A DNA stretch of 64,000 nt from Paulinella micropora (lineage: Eukaryota; Cercozoa; Imbricatea; Euglyphida), in the NCBI GenBank assembly GCA_009731375.1, contig BJOX01000017.1:205454-269453 (forward strand). The letters are read 5' to 3'. Positions 10,055 to 27,521 of this stretch are shown here, piece after piece (positions within the stretch are counted from its first letter, which is position 1; every line of letters starts with the position of its first letter). A program made the position numbers and the translations under genes. The notes below the pieces were generated by a model that saw only the letters and a list, made by a program, of their open reading frames with translations, did not search any database and was not told the DNA's origin.

Positions 10055-10908
10055 GAAAGGTGCATCAGTAGGAGATTCAGGTCGTTTGGGTAGTTGTATA
10101 GGTTTAGCTAAGTGAGACTCAAAGCCCCGGGAATCATGGAAAGGATTTCTGAGTGTGTAACACCTATAACTGATGTAAAGGTGTATTCAAACAACTCCCA
10201 TTCTTTTCCATGATCGAACTTTGGGGTGTCTAGCCTCATCTTTACCAGATCAGAACTTCCCTTGATACGCCATATTATTCGGGCGTACCGAGGGCGGAAG
10301 GTAGGAGGGAGGCTCGACTACTAGTACCAATGTTGCTTTCTCTCTGGGTAGAGAAGCGACTCGGATGAAGTTAGGAAATAATTAGTTATTGACGTTATGC
10401 TAGCAACTAGGTGGCAGCCTTCCGCACAGTCCGCCTAGCCTAGTAGTGTGACTGGTGGTAGCCTTCCGCACACACGCCAGACTGGTGGTAGGGCGGCCTT
10501 CCGCACACACACCGGCCAGATTCAAATATTTAGTGACTGCCTTCCGCACGTACACCAGTTCGTATTTTCGGTGGCAGCCTTCCGCACGCCCCGCCGATAG
10601 TAGTAGTACGCAATAAGTGAAGAAAGTCTACTGGACTCGGCTAACGTTCACGCTACTACGAGTCACAAGGCTCTATAACCTGTGAGACTAACCAGGCTAA
10701 ATAATCTGCAGTATACTACGTGACTAGCTGTGTCCTACAGTAGAAAAGTGGACAGCCCGAATACATACTAGGCCGGACATAAGTAATGGCTCTAACGACA
10801 CACATTACATACAAATGCCGGACCATACTGACTATCAGGTTAATTATGTTAATAGGTCTAACAACACATGGATATGATTAGTTACTATATCTATCAACTA
10901 CAGATCTA
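10055..10908. repeat. Non-coding stretch with five GCCTTCCGCAC repeats
   Basis: No open frame of note. The 11-mer GCCTTCCGCAC occurs at 10417, 10461, 10496, 10539 and 10577, each usually preceded by GGTGGCA or GGTGGTA. The stretch lies just upstream of the Gag remnant and may be its LTR or leader. No matching second LTR was found in the window. Confidence 0.55.
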
Positions 10909-11179
10909 TTGCTGTTGACATTCAAGACAACAAAAAAAAATTATTTTTGTTTTGGTTGGAATTTCAGTTTTGGTTGGAATTTTGATTTTGGGTGAAAATT
11001 TGAATTTTTCAACTTAACTGCTATATTCGTCCGCAAAATATCGTAAATTTTCGCGAAATGTTACCGTGAAATTTGAAAATTTGAATTTTTGTCACAAAAA
11101 TGAAGAACTGTCACAAAAATGAAAATCTGACACAAAAATGAAAAACTAATTTTTGTTTTGTCTTGAATGTCAACAGCAA
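10909..11179. mobile_element. MITE-like foldback element, 271 bp, TA target duplication
   Basis: The left end TTGCTGTTGACATTCAAGAC (10909-10928) is the exact reverse complement of the right end at 11160-11179. Similarity extends about 15 bp further into the A/T runs. Both ends are flanked by TA (10907-10908 and 11180-11181). The interior is AT-rich and non-coding, with repeats of TTTTGGTTGGAATTT and TCACAAAAATGAA. Terminal inverted repeats plus a TA duplication fit a non-autonomous Tc1/mariner-type element. Confidence 0.7.
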
Positions 11180-11456
11180 TATTAGCTAATAATTCTTAGT
11201 GGTTTAAGTTCAAGTTGTATTAATACCTTACTCATCAATCTCACCCTTAATCATAAGTTAATCCTAAATTTATTAATATTGAACAATTTGAAACTTGATT
11301 AGAACTTGAACGCCCTCAGTGATAGTACCATAGTAGTACTAGCTAGGACTCGACTCCACCGTGCCACAAACACTTTATCAATGGTGATTAATACTCATTA
11401 TATACTAAAAAAAAATTGTACTTGCCAGGCTGGTTAGGTCCTGGTCCTAAGGAAGC

Positions 11457-11650
11457 TTACTGGTAGTAGGGCCGATACTGAGCCTCGGAGTGGGAACCCT
11501 GAGTCCTACGCTTCCCACATCCGCCGGGTATTACCCTAGTAGCAGGTATTTTCTTTTCTATGACTGGCTCAGATACTCTCTTCCACTTTATCTGCTGCTC
11601 CCCAGTCAGCTCTATGAGTTGCAAGTATTCTATTAAAACAGTGCTTGCGG

Positions 11651-11683
<33 letters not shown>

Positions 11684-11750
11684 GCGNNNNNNNNNNAGTG
11701 CTTGCGGAAAAAAAAAAAAAAAAAAAAAAAAAACTAGTGGGCGCAAGCAC
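11457..11750 (-). pseudogene. Possible retroelement Gag fragment
   Basis: A minus frame without a clear start runs from an A-run and small gap (11687-11696) to a stop at 11457. It includes IEYLQLIELTGEQQIKWKRV and then a basic, Gly-rich tail ending YRPYYQ. It shares orientation with the Gag remnant at 9-10 kb and could be its upstream part. The homopolymers around the gap make the N-terminal part unreliable. Confidence 0.25.
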
Positions 11751-12265
11751 AAAAGCTCCGTTTATTAGATGATAGTGTACTGATACAAGGCCTCTCGCAG
11801 GGATGAGTGCGAACAGTAAGAATGAATATGTAAATAAATTTTGTGATGAGGTCAGCCTACATAGTTAAGATAATTCTACTAGAAATTGTGAGCAGAGAAA
11901 TTCTCAGGGGGCAGGAAATTCAGTTGCTCATATGTGCTAATTACGTAAAGGACATTTGCTCCTGGCGTGCTCATTATGTACTGATATTAGTCTGCTGAAT
12001 AGGGTGTGGGTCACGCTGGCGTCTTCACGTACCAGAAATCACAGGTTTCGGCGGGCGCGACTTTCAAAACAGGTGCCACCCAAAGCCAGGTTTTCAGGAG
12101 CGAGAAATGAAAAGACGCACCCGAAACCAGAAATTCCGACTGGTGTAGATGGCCCTGGAGCTGATGGTCAGACCTGACCACAGCGATTCCGCGTAAACCC
12201 TTTCCACGCTGTAAGGATAAATACCTCCTAGTCTCGTGTTTTGAGAACATTTTCGAGCTCACAGC
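11751..12265. other. Intergenic sequence downstream of the paraoxonase-like gene
   Basis: No convincing exon. One 73-residue plus frame at 11956-12177 has no recognisable feature. TTTATT at 11759-11764 could be a minus-strand poly(A) signal (AATAAA) for the paraoxonase-like gene, but it is 500 bp past the stop codon. Confidence 0.5.
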
Positions 12266-19261
<6,996 letters not shown>

Positions 19262-19772
19262 GGGTGCTAAAAGACGACGACAACAGCAATTCTTGGTTTT
19301 GTGTGCAATACGTTTCTGAACAGAACTGCAAAAAAACACGTTTCGGTATTCTTTAGATGACGTCAGTGCGTGTAAATAGTCAAATGGTCCAGGTATGATT
19401 GAAAAAATATGACTAACTTTCGAGTCAGTTACCGCGCATATGCAAAAGGTAAACTTCGATAATTGCGGATATTTCTGCGTTTTGGCTTTCCACTTTTGAA
19501 AGGAAGGCAACAAGATAAAAGCCATTTCGCCTTGTGCCTGCCAAAATCGAAAACTTTGTGAATGACCCTTCACAAAGTACTTGTGGTTGGAAGTAGAAGT
19601 TGCGTGTGTTCTGCGCTATTCAAAATGCATGGATGCCTTTCGCTCTTAACCAGCATATAGATCGTATTCCCATTTTATTTCAAATTCTTCCATCACCACC
19701 CCATACGCGTTCTGATCTTCTGTTTTAGACAAACATAGGTTTCGGTGACGTACTGGACAAGTACAACTGCTG
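19262..19772. promoter_or_regulatory. Divergent promoter region of the paraoxonase-like and 19773 genes
   Basis: This 511-bp region separates two start codons that point away from each other. It is microsatellite-free, unlike its surroundings. Context at the minus start is GCACCCATGC. I see no clear TATA box. It probably contains both promoters and 5' UTRs. Confidence 0.45.
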
Positions 19773-20507
19773 ATGGATTTGCAAGTTTTGCAAGCTTATT
19801 TGCAAGATGCTACTCGTGAAACGCTTCTACAAATAGTGGAAGACTTGTGTTTGCACCCTGGAAACACCAAGTTGGCCCTCGCGAAGCTCCAACAACTTCA
19901 ACACGCACAAGGTGCGTCTCGGCAAGTTGTTACCTCAAAGGAAGTCTTAAAGGAAGAGGTGACAGTGCAGAAGGCCAGCTTGGGAGCAATCTTGAACTCT
20001 TTGTCCTTTGATGATGCAACGTCGAACAAAGATCCGCTAGACCACAGGTTTGCAGAAGGCGCCGTTAGGAAGAATATGGTGCACACTCCGTACCCCAATC
20101 AAGAAGCACCACAGGAAGAACACACCATACCCAAGCAAACCGGCAACACACAGGTAGGTCTGGCCCATTTCAAGAAAGCCCGATACGGACGGCGAGTGGA
20201 TGTGGACATGAATGAAGACAAGCTGACTTTTCTAACTCGAGTCCACACTCCGAACTGCTCTAGTAGTCGCTATCCCGGGAGAAGGTCCTCTGCACCCACC
20301 ACCGCGCTCGACACCCTTTGCGCTTGTCCTGTCGAGCGTTCTAACCCCGTCCCAATCCCTAGTAAGCATCGCCGGCATTTGCAGTCATGCGGCTTTTTGC
20401 GAGAGCACATGCTTCATTGTAAAGGCGAGGATGACTGCAAAATTGATCATCCAGAAGACGATGAATGCGGCTGTGACAGTGGAACTTTTTTCAAGCTTAC
20501 TTTGTAG
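19773..20507 (+). CDS. Unidentified protein with Cys/His-rich C-terminus, 244 aa
   Basis: The open frame starts MDLQVLQAYLQDATRETLLQ and ends GTFFKLTL. The first 60 residues are helical (ETLLQIVEDLCLHPGNTKLA, then KLQQLQHAQG). They resemble the small helical domain that begins histone-like and Cut8/STS-type nuclear proteins, but the match is weak. The C-terminal 70 residues hold about nine Cys and several His (CACPVER, CGFLREHMLHCKGEDDCKID, ECGCDSG) and may bind zinc. A perfect donor word, CAGGTAGGT, sits at 20151-20159, so the region after residue 127 could be intron in some transcripts. AATAAA at 20643-20648 follows. Function unknown. Confidence 0.5.
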   Translation: MDLQVLQAYLQDATRETLLQIVEDLCLHPGNTKLALAKLQQLQHAQGASRQVVTSKEVLKEEVTVQKASLGAILNSLSFDDATSNKDPLDHRFAEGAVRKNMVHTPYPNQEAPQEEHTIPKQTGNTQVGLAHFKKARYGRRVDVDMNEDKLTFLTRVHTPNCSSSRYPGRRSSAPTTALDTLCACPVERSNPVPIPSKHRRHLQSCGFLREHMLHCKGEDDCKIDHPEDDECGCDSGTFFKLTL

Positions 20508-20642
20508 CTTTCTGCGTCAATCTGTACCAATGTAGCTTCCATTTTACTCTGAGCATCAGGCCGCTTACTCCCTGATAAGCATTTCAATCAAGTTTGTAAT
20601 CCGACCGTCTCCATCATAGTAGTAGAATATTCAAAGACTGAT

Positions 20643-20648
20643 CAATAA
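20643..20648 (+). terminator. Poly(A) signal AATAAA
   Basis: AATAAA lies about 136 bp after the stop of the 19773-20507 gene, inside GATCAATAAACAATT. Confidence 0.5.
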
Positions 20649-20946
20649 ACAATTTAGAGGCGAGAAGGGGAAGCGGGGGGGGGGGGGGGGGGCGGGGGGG
20701 GGCGNNNNNNNNNNGGGGGGGGGACGTAATTAAAACCATGAAGGTAGTATAATCGGCGACATTCAAGTTAACACACTTTGGATCAGTCCACATTTATATA
20801 AAAAAATTTCTATCTTATAAAAAAGTTCTATCTTATAAAAATGATCTGACTTTTCAAAAAAGTTTGAAACAATTATCTTTTTTTATATATGTAACTTTTT
20901 TTATACTTGTAACTTTTTTCATACTTATATTAATAACAATAACTTT
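20649..20946. other. G-run with 10-N gap, then AT-rich insertion target
   Basis: A G-run at about 20678-20722 surrounds the gap 20705-20714. From 20740 to 20946 the sequence is AT-rich, with repeated ACTTTTTT(A/C)ATACTT words. The same type of sequence resumes after 45408, as expected if both were one target before the retrotransposon inserted. Confidence 0.6.
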
Positions 20947-21104
20947 TGTTACCGAGACCAAATATTTAATAATATAATAACTGTCTAACGACTTGTAGAA
21001 TGAGGAATACCAAACGTAGAAGGGACTCCGTACTCTCCAAGCCAAAATAAACCGACAGACCGGAACATAGAGTGATGCCAACATATACCGGATGGGCCGG
21101 CACA
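20947..21104 (-). repeat. 3' LTR of the gypsy-type element, 158 bp
   Basis: Plus-strand sequence starts TGTTACCGAGACCAAATATT and ends GATGGGCCGGCACA. It pairs with the copy at 45243-45408, differing by small indels and substitutions. Confidence 0.85.
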
Positions 21105-21106
21105 AT

Positions 21107-21120
21107 CCCCTCTCCCCCCC
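21107..21120 (-). promoter_or_regulatory. Polypurine tract
   Basis: On the minus strand the sequence GGGGGGGAGAGGGG is followed by AT and then the LTR start TGTGCC. This is the position and composition expected for the plus-strand primer of reverse transcription. Confidence 0.75.
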
Positions 21121-21522
21121 GAGCGTGCCCTCGTCAGGGTGCGCGAGAAGTCGAGTAAGACCAGCCGAACCAAACCGGGATAAAATGTGAAAATTATCTC
21201 GAGAGATGGTCTGTGACTGGACACTTCCCCTCGGATAAATTGCACACCTCGTGTTAGCCTAAATTCACTCATCGTTTCCCCACCTAGTGTGAGTCTATAC
21301 TACCCGCGGGCCCCCAGATAGTTATTGATGAATTCCATGTTTGCCGATTCAAGTATATCGATTCCGTATTATCCCCTCCCAGATTCGAAAACCGATGCGC
21401 TTCTATTGCGTGAAAAGAAAAATTTCGCATGAGTCCACTCGCGTAAAATGTATCGTCCCATATCCTCCGCCACCATGATTTTACACAAGCCTTCTTGTGG
21501 AAAATCCGAATCCGTGAAAATT

Positions 21523-21944
21523 GCCATGTAACTAGTGGGAATTTGATCAATCCATCCACCTCCACTCGAACGTCGAAAATTGCCACGAAACTAGTGGGAA
21601 TTTGTCCAATCCATACACTTCCACTCGAACGTCGAAAATTGCCACGAAACTAGTGGGAATTTGATCAATCCATCCACTTCCACTCGAACGTTGAAAATTG
21701 CCACGAAACTAGTGGGAATTTGTCCAATCCATCCACTTCCACTCGAACGTCGAAAATTGCCACGAAACTAGTGGGAATTTGATCAATCCATCCACTTCCA
21801 CTCGAACGTCAAAAATTGCCACGAAACTAGTGGGAATTTGTTCAATCCATCCACTTCCACTCGAACGTCGAAAATTGCCACGAAACTAGTGGGAATTTGT
21901 TCCATCCATCCACTTCCACTCGAACGTCGAAAATTGCCACGAAT
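21523..21944. repeat. 59-bp tandem repeat, about seven copies
   Basis: The unit contains CGAAACTAGTGGGAATTTG, then CAATCCATCCACTTCCACTC, then GAACGTCGAAAATTGC. Copies differ at a few positions, mainly GATCAATCC versus GTCCAATCC. It lies in the 3' untranslated part of the gypsy-type element, between the end of pol and the LTR. The DNA 21945-23342 beyond it is also non-coding, with a C-run and 10-N gap at 22379-22424 and short degenerate CTATCC repeats. Confidence 0.9.
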
Positions 21945-22372
21945 CGAAAAACCTTTTACCAAATTAAGGTCCCAGGTGACGCTGTAGTCCCGGCGTGTAG
22001 CCCAGGAGTAACTTAAGACGTCGTTGACGGAAGGCCCCGCCAAGCCTCGGATACCCCCCATCGCCGTCCCCCCGGCACTATCACTCCATGCTTGGAACGA
22101 CCCCGAGTACCACTTATAGACCTACCCGTCTATCCATCCCATTCCCCCATTTGTTATCCCCCTTTTGTCCCCTGTCCTCAGGTCGTCCCGTTGCTGTCCC
22201 GTATCGTCCCCTTGTTGATCCTTCCCTTATCCTCCCTATACACTATCCATACCTATTACTATCCTACCTATAATCTATCCAATTCTGTTACTATCCATCC
22301 TATATTCTATCCAACCTATAATCTATCCAATTCTACTACTATCCGTCCTCCCACATTCCGTCTTCCGCGTTG

Positions 22373-22414
<42 letters not shown>

Positions 22415-22933
22415 NNNNNNNNNNGAGCGGTAAATGTCTTCCAGTCCGCGTTCCGCCGTCTGCGTCCCTGCGCGGCAAAATAGAAATAGATTCCATGAGT
22501 GACACATTCGGACTGTACCGTGGCCTTGCTCGCCATATAGGCCCGTTGCCCTTCCACGGTACCTGTGGGTGTATTTGTATTAACCCCTCCCTTCTCCTCT
22601 TCTTCATCATTCTTCATCTTTCTCTTCATCTTCTCAGTCTTTCCCATCTTTTTCCCGTTCGTACCCCGTATGCTTACCCTTTGTCAAGCCACCGCAGGCT
22701 GAGGGTGAATATCAATAAGTGAGCGTGAGGGTGATCAGTCCGTCAACGTCATCGACCTCGCTCCCCGGCGGGTTAAAATATTATCCTCCAAAGGCTCATA
22801 GGCCTGTCGTCGCGTCCCTGCGCGAAAAAAGAATTGTATCGTCGCGCCCCGCGCGAGATAAGATTATCCGTCATCGCGCCCTGCGCGGAAATCCCAACAT
22901 CCTCCGAGACAGGTAGAAGTAATTGTCGTGTAA

Positions 22934-23040
22934 TTTCATGTGTTCGCCTTCGCCAGCACATGAAAAAATACCATTATTGTCATGGCCCGTGCATGTGTGT
23001 CGTGTATTTTTCATGTGCCGTCGATAACCAGCACATGAAA
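22934..23040. repeat. Two similar hairpins TTTCATGTG...CACATGAAA
   Basis: Stems are 22934-22942 with 22957-22965, and 23009-23017 with 23032-23040. The loops are 14 nt. They lie about 75 bp apart in the element's 3' untranslated region, among CGTCCCTGCGCG-type repeats. Confidence 0.6.
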
Positions 23041-23292
23041 GTTCACGATTAGTATCGTGGCCTCTGTACATCGCCTATCCTTTTCCAAAAAGTCGATTTT
23101 TCCCGATTCCCGTTCAGACGATGACGTCCTTGCCCTCGCGCTCCTGCGCGTACCAAGTGTATATTATACACTTTAGGATCAAGCGATCCGCGGGTATCCT
23201 CAGCCGTTTCCCCCGGGCGCACCACCCCGGTTTCGGTCATCTTCTTATCTTTTCATTCTCTTTCTCGCTCATTTCTCGTCTCTCTCTTCCTT

Positions 23293-23342
<50 letters not shown>

Positions 23343-23347
<5 letters not shown>

Positions 23348-24113
23348 TCCCTTCCCTCCTCGTCCTCCGCTCCGTCCCCGACGGACGCTTCCTTCCCCTC
23401 GATCCCACCTGTGCCGGTGGTGCCCCGATAATCTCAAAGGGCCAGCCTCTCTCCTCCACCTCATCCCAGATGAACGTGGGGATTCGCCGCTCGTCCGTGA
23501 AGTCAAAAGGTATATCCAGAACCTCCCTAGGTCGTGATTGCACCGTATAGGGCGTGTGGTCCTTGTCATCCAACTGGATGCTGACATCCCAAGTCTCCCG
23601 TTTCTGCCCCCAGTTCTCCAGAAAAACTGGACTAAACCGACGGTCCTTTTCCATGTTAGTACCATCATCGCTCCTCCAGAACTGCATTACTGGGGCAATG
23701 CCTGCCGCCGCCTTGGACCTCGTACGTCCTCCGACCCTCAATATCCGCATGACATAGAAGTCATCCAGCGTATCATCCGAGACCTCTCTGTCCGCCGGTC
23801 GCATCAAGTAATACTTGCCGACTTTCCAGCGGATTTTATCTATCTTGGTCGGGTCGTCTAACCACTTCTCTGATTGCGGACGTGATCCACGTCCGTCCCT
23901 TCCCTCTGGTGGTGGTCTCGGACGGGCCGTCTGTGCCCGCTGCTTCTCCTTCTCCTCCTTCCCCTCCTCCTTTGTTTCCTGTCGTAGCACTCCCTCCGAG
24001 CCCTCCGGCTCCTCCTTCCTGGCGCTGTCTTCTGGATCCTCGTTCGTGAGAGCCCTTCTCCAGCTCCGTAATTGCATCCCGCAATCTTTGTTTCTCCTCC
24101 TCTTCCGGTTCAT
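23343..24113 (-). CDS. Pol C-terminal extension with BAH-like domain (gypsy-type element)
   Basis: This 256-residue frame lies after the integrase, in another frame, and overlaps its tail at 23836-24113. Residues 1-80 are charged and low in complexity. From KWLDDPTKIDKIRWKVGKYY onwards a globular segment reads VGKYYLMRPAD ... DDFYVMRILRV ... VMQFWR. The pattern of a short strand, an x-Y-V-x-R-I-L strand and a V-x-x-F-W-R strand recalls BAH or bromo-adjacent modules, which read chromatin. A chromodomain is the usual module at this place in gypsy elements. The natural protein is probably continuous with integrase and split here by a frameshift. Confidence 0.5.
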
Positions 24114-25358
24114 ACAGGAGCTGGTCTCTCAACCTCGCCAACTCTTCCGCCCGCTGCGAACGAGTAAGCAAAGGTGTCGGGTTGCCCCAGTCATCCGTCG
24201 TGCGCGCCAGTGCCTGCGCGTCCGTCTCGTAATCAAATAGAAACGGTGAGAACTTGACCAGCCGTCGTACATGCACGATCTGCTCTTTTGCCGTTCGCTG
24301 ATGGTGGATTTTGTAGTTGTATGCCGCAGTTTGCTGCACCACCTGATACGGCCCCTGCACAACTTCGCCGACAAACCCACCGGGATGCTCGGGACGTATA
24401 ACAAGACCGTGTCTCCCACGTTGAATTCCACATGTCGGAACTTTTGCTGCCCCTTGTCGTCCTTCCTCCTTATAGCAGCCTCGCGCTGCTTCCGGACAAT
24501 GTGTTCAGCCTCCGCTATTGCCCGCAGGCGGCATGCCATCAATTCCGTCGGGTCATATAAAGCCGTGTCCTTGAAGCGATCCGTAGGTGTGTTCAACACC
24601 CTTCCATGTACCAGTTGATTCGGGCAAAGCCGAACGCTTCCCCCTAAAGACGAGGAGCCCAAGTTCTTAACCGCGAACGTAAAAGCCTGCACCGTCTCCG
24701 GCCACATCTTCTGGTTGTTCTGGCAATATATTTTCAAGGATGCCTTCATCGTCTTGTGCATCCGCTCGATTTTCCCGTTTGCCATTGGATTGTATGCCGT
24801 AACGTAGTTCCATTGAAACCCAAAATATGCACTGAGTTCATTCGCGAGCCAGTTGATGAACGAACTCCCTCTGTCTGATATTATCTTCCTTGGAACTCCG
24901 ATCCTGCAGAAAACGTGATCGATCAGAGCCTTAGCGGTCGTTTCCTTGGTCTCGTCCTTAGTGGGTACCGTGATCACGTAATTCGACGCCCTGTCCATGG
25001 CCGTAAGTATGTACTTCAACCCCCCGTCGCCCGCTTCCGGTAGAGGGCCCACATAGTCAATGTGGATCGTCTCGAAAATGTCGCTCGTGACCTCGTACTG
25101 TCCGAGCAAACCCTTGGTTGCGTCATATGGCGTCTTTGCTCTCTGGCACGGCGCGCAGCCGTTAATGAATCGTTCCACATCCTTACTCATACTTCCCCAG
25201 TAGAACTTCCTTGTCAGCGACCACTTCATCCTTTCCAATCCTGGATGACTCTGCATGGGACAGTTGTGTGCCCTGATCATAATCGCATGCCGTAGTGCCG
25301 GTGGTACCCACACCGTCCACCTTTCCGGATTTTCCTTGTGTCTGCCGTCCGTACCCAT
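23836..25358 (-). pseudogene. Integrase of the gypsy-type element, frameshifted near its end
   Basis: The frame 25358-24129 has the zinc-binding N-terminal domain (HNCPMQSHPG ... CAPCQRAK). The catalytic core shows HIDYVGPLP, ILTAMDR, ISDRGSSFIN and NPMANGKIER, giving the D, D and E residues. FRHVEFNVGDTVLLYVP and LSAKL follow. After a frame change at about 24370 the typical tail continues at 24360-23836: RGPYQVVQQTAAYNYKIHHQ and VHVRRLVKF. The enzyme inserts the cDNA into the genome. The order protease-RT-RNase H-integrase makes this Ty3/gypsy and not Ty1/copia. Confidence 0.85.
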
Positions 25359-25397
25359 ATACCAGATCAGCCCATCCGAATACGTGTGCGTCTTTAG

Positions 25398-26456
25398 CTA
25401 CCGCTTCACTGCCTCAGTACGTGTTTCTGGCGTCGGGTTCTTCACGTGTTGGATCAGTGCCTTGAATTCCTTCGCCTCGCTCGTCAGACTCCGAAACTTG
25501 TCCAGCGAAGCAAACTTGATTTGCGTATCCGTCTCCAAGTCCAAAGCCACCCGGCTGGGATGCGTCTTCTCCAACACCGTCACGTCCTCCCGTTCCGGTA
25601 ACAATGGCTCCCCTTCTGCCTTAGGGCCGACCATCATGTTGCCAACCATTGGCATCTGCCGCCATGGAAACCTTGGCGTTTCCATCTCCTCCGCCTTTCT
25701 TTCCGCATGCAACGCCGCGTCCCACTCGTATTCCTCGAGACTGTCCTTCGCGCATTGGTCCTCGTGCTCCTCACAACACTCTCGTGGTGCCTTACTAACC
25801 GCCTCATACAACCTGAGGTCCCTCTCATGTTCCTGTTTTTCTCCTCCCCCCGACGTACGAAACTTGTACGCTGCCGACACCTCCTCCGCGTATATCATAC
25901 CGTTCATCGGCTTCTTGTCTTCAAAATCCGGTTCACGCTCTATCTTTTCCAAGTCCATGAATCCCCATACCGTCAAGACTGCCGCCGCCGTGGTGAACCT
26001 AAATCGCTTCAGGTTCATCCCTTTCCGCTTCTCCCCATCCCATATCAGTTTGACCGTGAACACCTCTGGCGCCTGGTGTTGTTGTTGCTCCGCCCCCGTC
26101 TTTCCCCGTGATCCCCCATCCTCTGCCGTGCCCCCAGACCGAGACTGGTGATCGGCCAAAAAGTTCTCCTTTCCCTTGATATATTCTATCTGGAAGTCGT
26201 ATTCCGACAACTCCTGTTGCCACCGCGCTAACCGTCTCGTGTGATCCTGTGACATCAACCACCGGAGGTTGTTGTGATCCGTTCTCACTCTCGTTTCCTT
26301 TGCCCCCCATAAATATTCCCACAGCCGCTTGAAGCCCCAGACAATAGCCAGTGCCTCCCGTTGTCTGGTGCAGTATTGCCTCTCCGCACTCGACATTCGT
26401 CGACTAAGAAACATTACCGGCCGCAGTCGCCCCTTTTCGTCCGCTTGCTGAAGCAC
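25398..26456 (-). CDS. RNase H region and linker of the gypsy-type Pol
   Basis: From MLQQADEKGRLRPVMFLSRR the frame gives LSRRMSSAERQYCTRQREAL, IVWGFKRLWEYLWG and RTDHNNLRWL, the classic Ty3 RNase H motifs. Then LARWQQELSEYDFQIEYIKG and the DHQSR end follow. The last 200 residues are a charged linker towards integrase. It removes the RNA template strand during reverse transcription. It is separated from RT at about 26460 by a frame change, where a DASAYAIGG-type segment is expected. Confidence 0.85.
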   Translation of the reverse strand: MLQQADEKGRLRPVMFLSRRMSSAERQYCTRQREALAIVWGFKRLWEYLWGAKETRVRTDHNNLRWLMSQDHTRRLARWQQELSEYDFQIEYIKGKENFLADHQSRSGGTAEDGGSRGKTGAEQQQHQAPEVFTVKLIWDGEKRKGMNLKRFRFTTAAAVLTVWGFMDLEKIEREPDFEDKKPMNGMIYAEEVSAAYKFRTSGGGEKQEHERDLRLYEAVSKAPRECCEEHEDQCAKDSLEEYEWDAALHAERKAEEMETPRFPWRQMPMVGNMMVGPKAEGEPLLPEREDVTVLEKTHPSRVALDLETDTQIKFASLDKFRSLTSEAKEFKALIQHVKNPTPETRTEAVKR

Positions 26457-26461
26457 TCCTC

Positions 26462-27521
26462 CTATCGCGTAGGCCGACGCGTCCGTATTACTATCCAGAA
26501 TAAGGCTGCCTCAAAGTCCGGCAGCCTCAGAACCGTTCCATCCTCCGTTAACGGATCCTTCAGAATCGTCTCCCGCAAATCCTTTATCGCTTCCAAGACC
26601 TTCTCTCCCCACTCGTTCGGGTTCGCCCAGTCCCCTTTGAATTTCTTCATGTGTTTCCGTATGGGCTCCGCCCGGTTGGCGAAGTTTGGGATAAACTCCC
26701 CGTAATACTGTGCCAACGACACGAACGAATGTAAATCGGATTTGTTCTGTGGTATTGGCATGTCCGCCAGTGCCTCTCGTTTCTTAGCCGCGATTGTGCA
26801 TGTTCCGTTCTCAATATCGTATCCCAAATATTGAATCCTTTTCTGCATGAAGTGGCATTTCTTGGCATTAAGCCGGAAACCGAACGCCTTAATCCGCCGC
26901 ATGATGTCCCTGAGGTGTTCCATATGATCTTCCACCGAGTTAGAGTATATAATGACATCGTCCAAGTACGCAAAGGCATACGTTGACGTGTCACCATGTT
27001 TGAAAGCAAATTCCTCATCCCGAAACTTGCTTCCCAACATCTCGGTCATCGCCTTTTGGAAAATCCCTGGAGCCACCTTGAGCCCCATCGGCAAAACCTT
27101 CCAGACGTAAGTCGTCATGCCCACCAAAACGCCGTGAGGTATCGACTTTCCTCCGCCAATGGAATTTGCCAAAACCCGCTTTTCAGATCCAGAGTGGAAT
27201 ATATTTCGCCTTCCGCAATACTTCCACCCCTCGTCGCACATCCGGTACCGGCGTTTCGATCTTCTTTATGATCTGATTGATCTTCCAGTAGTTTATGCAC
27301 ATTCGCAATGTGCCATCTGGCTTCGGCGCCATCCGCACCGGCGAGGAGTATTCTGACAACCGCTCCTCTATCAGCCCCTTCTCCAACAATTCCGCCGTCA
27401 TCTCCCTGGCAATTCTATCCTCGTGATAGCTGAGTCGAGAAGGCTGTCCTATTCCTGGTACCTCCTGTCCCATCTCCCTATAGAACCTTGCCGTGTGGTG
27501 CTTGACCGAACCTCCCTCCAA
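26462..27521 (-). pseudogene. Reverse transcriptase of the gypsy-type element, frameshifted
   Basis: The frame 27521-27183 gives MTAELLEKGLIEERLSEYSS, PVRMAPKPDGTLRMCINYWK and LNQ-like motifs. The next motif, YSTLDLKSGFWQIPL, is in the frame at 27300-27115. The third frame, 27241-26462, has VLPMGLKVAPGIFQKAM and the catalytic YLDDVIIYS box, then LNAKKCHFMQKRIQYLGYDI and FVSLAQYYGEFIPNFA. All RT motifs are present, but two frame changes in about 100 bp mean this copy cannot be translated as it stands. Confidence 0.85.

Noticed and set aside
21523-21944. CRISPR-like array
   Set aside because: It is a contiguous 59-bp tandem repeat without unique spacers, in a eukaryotic retrotransposon.
23237-23668. 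Plus- and minus-strand ORFs with RERERE runs near 23.3 kb
   Set aside because: The (CT)n array at 23300-23345 creates them. The real reading frame is the Pol tail ending at 23343.
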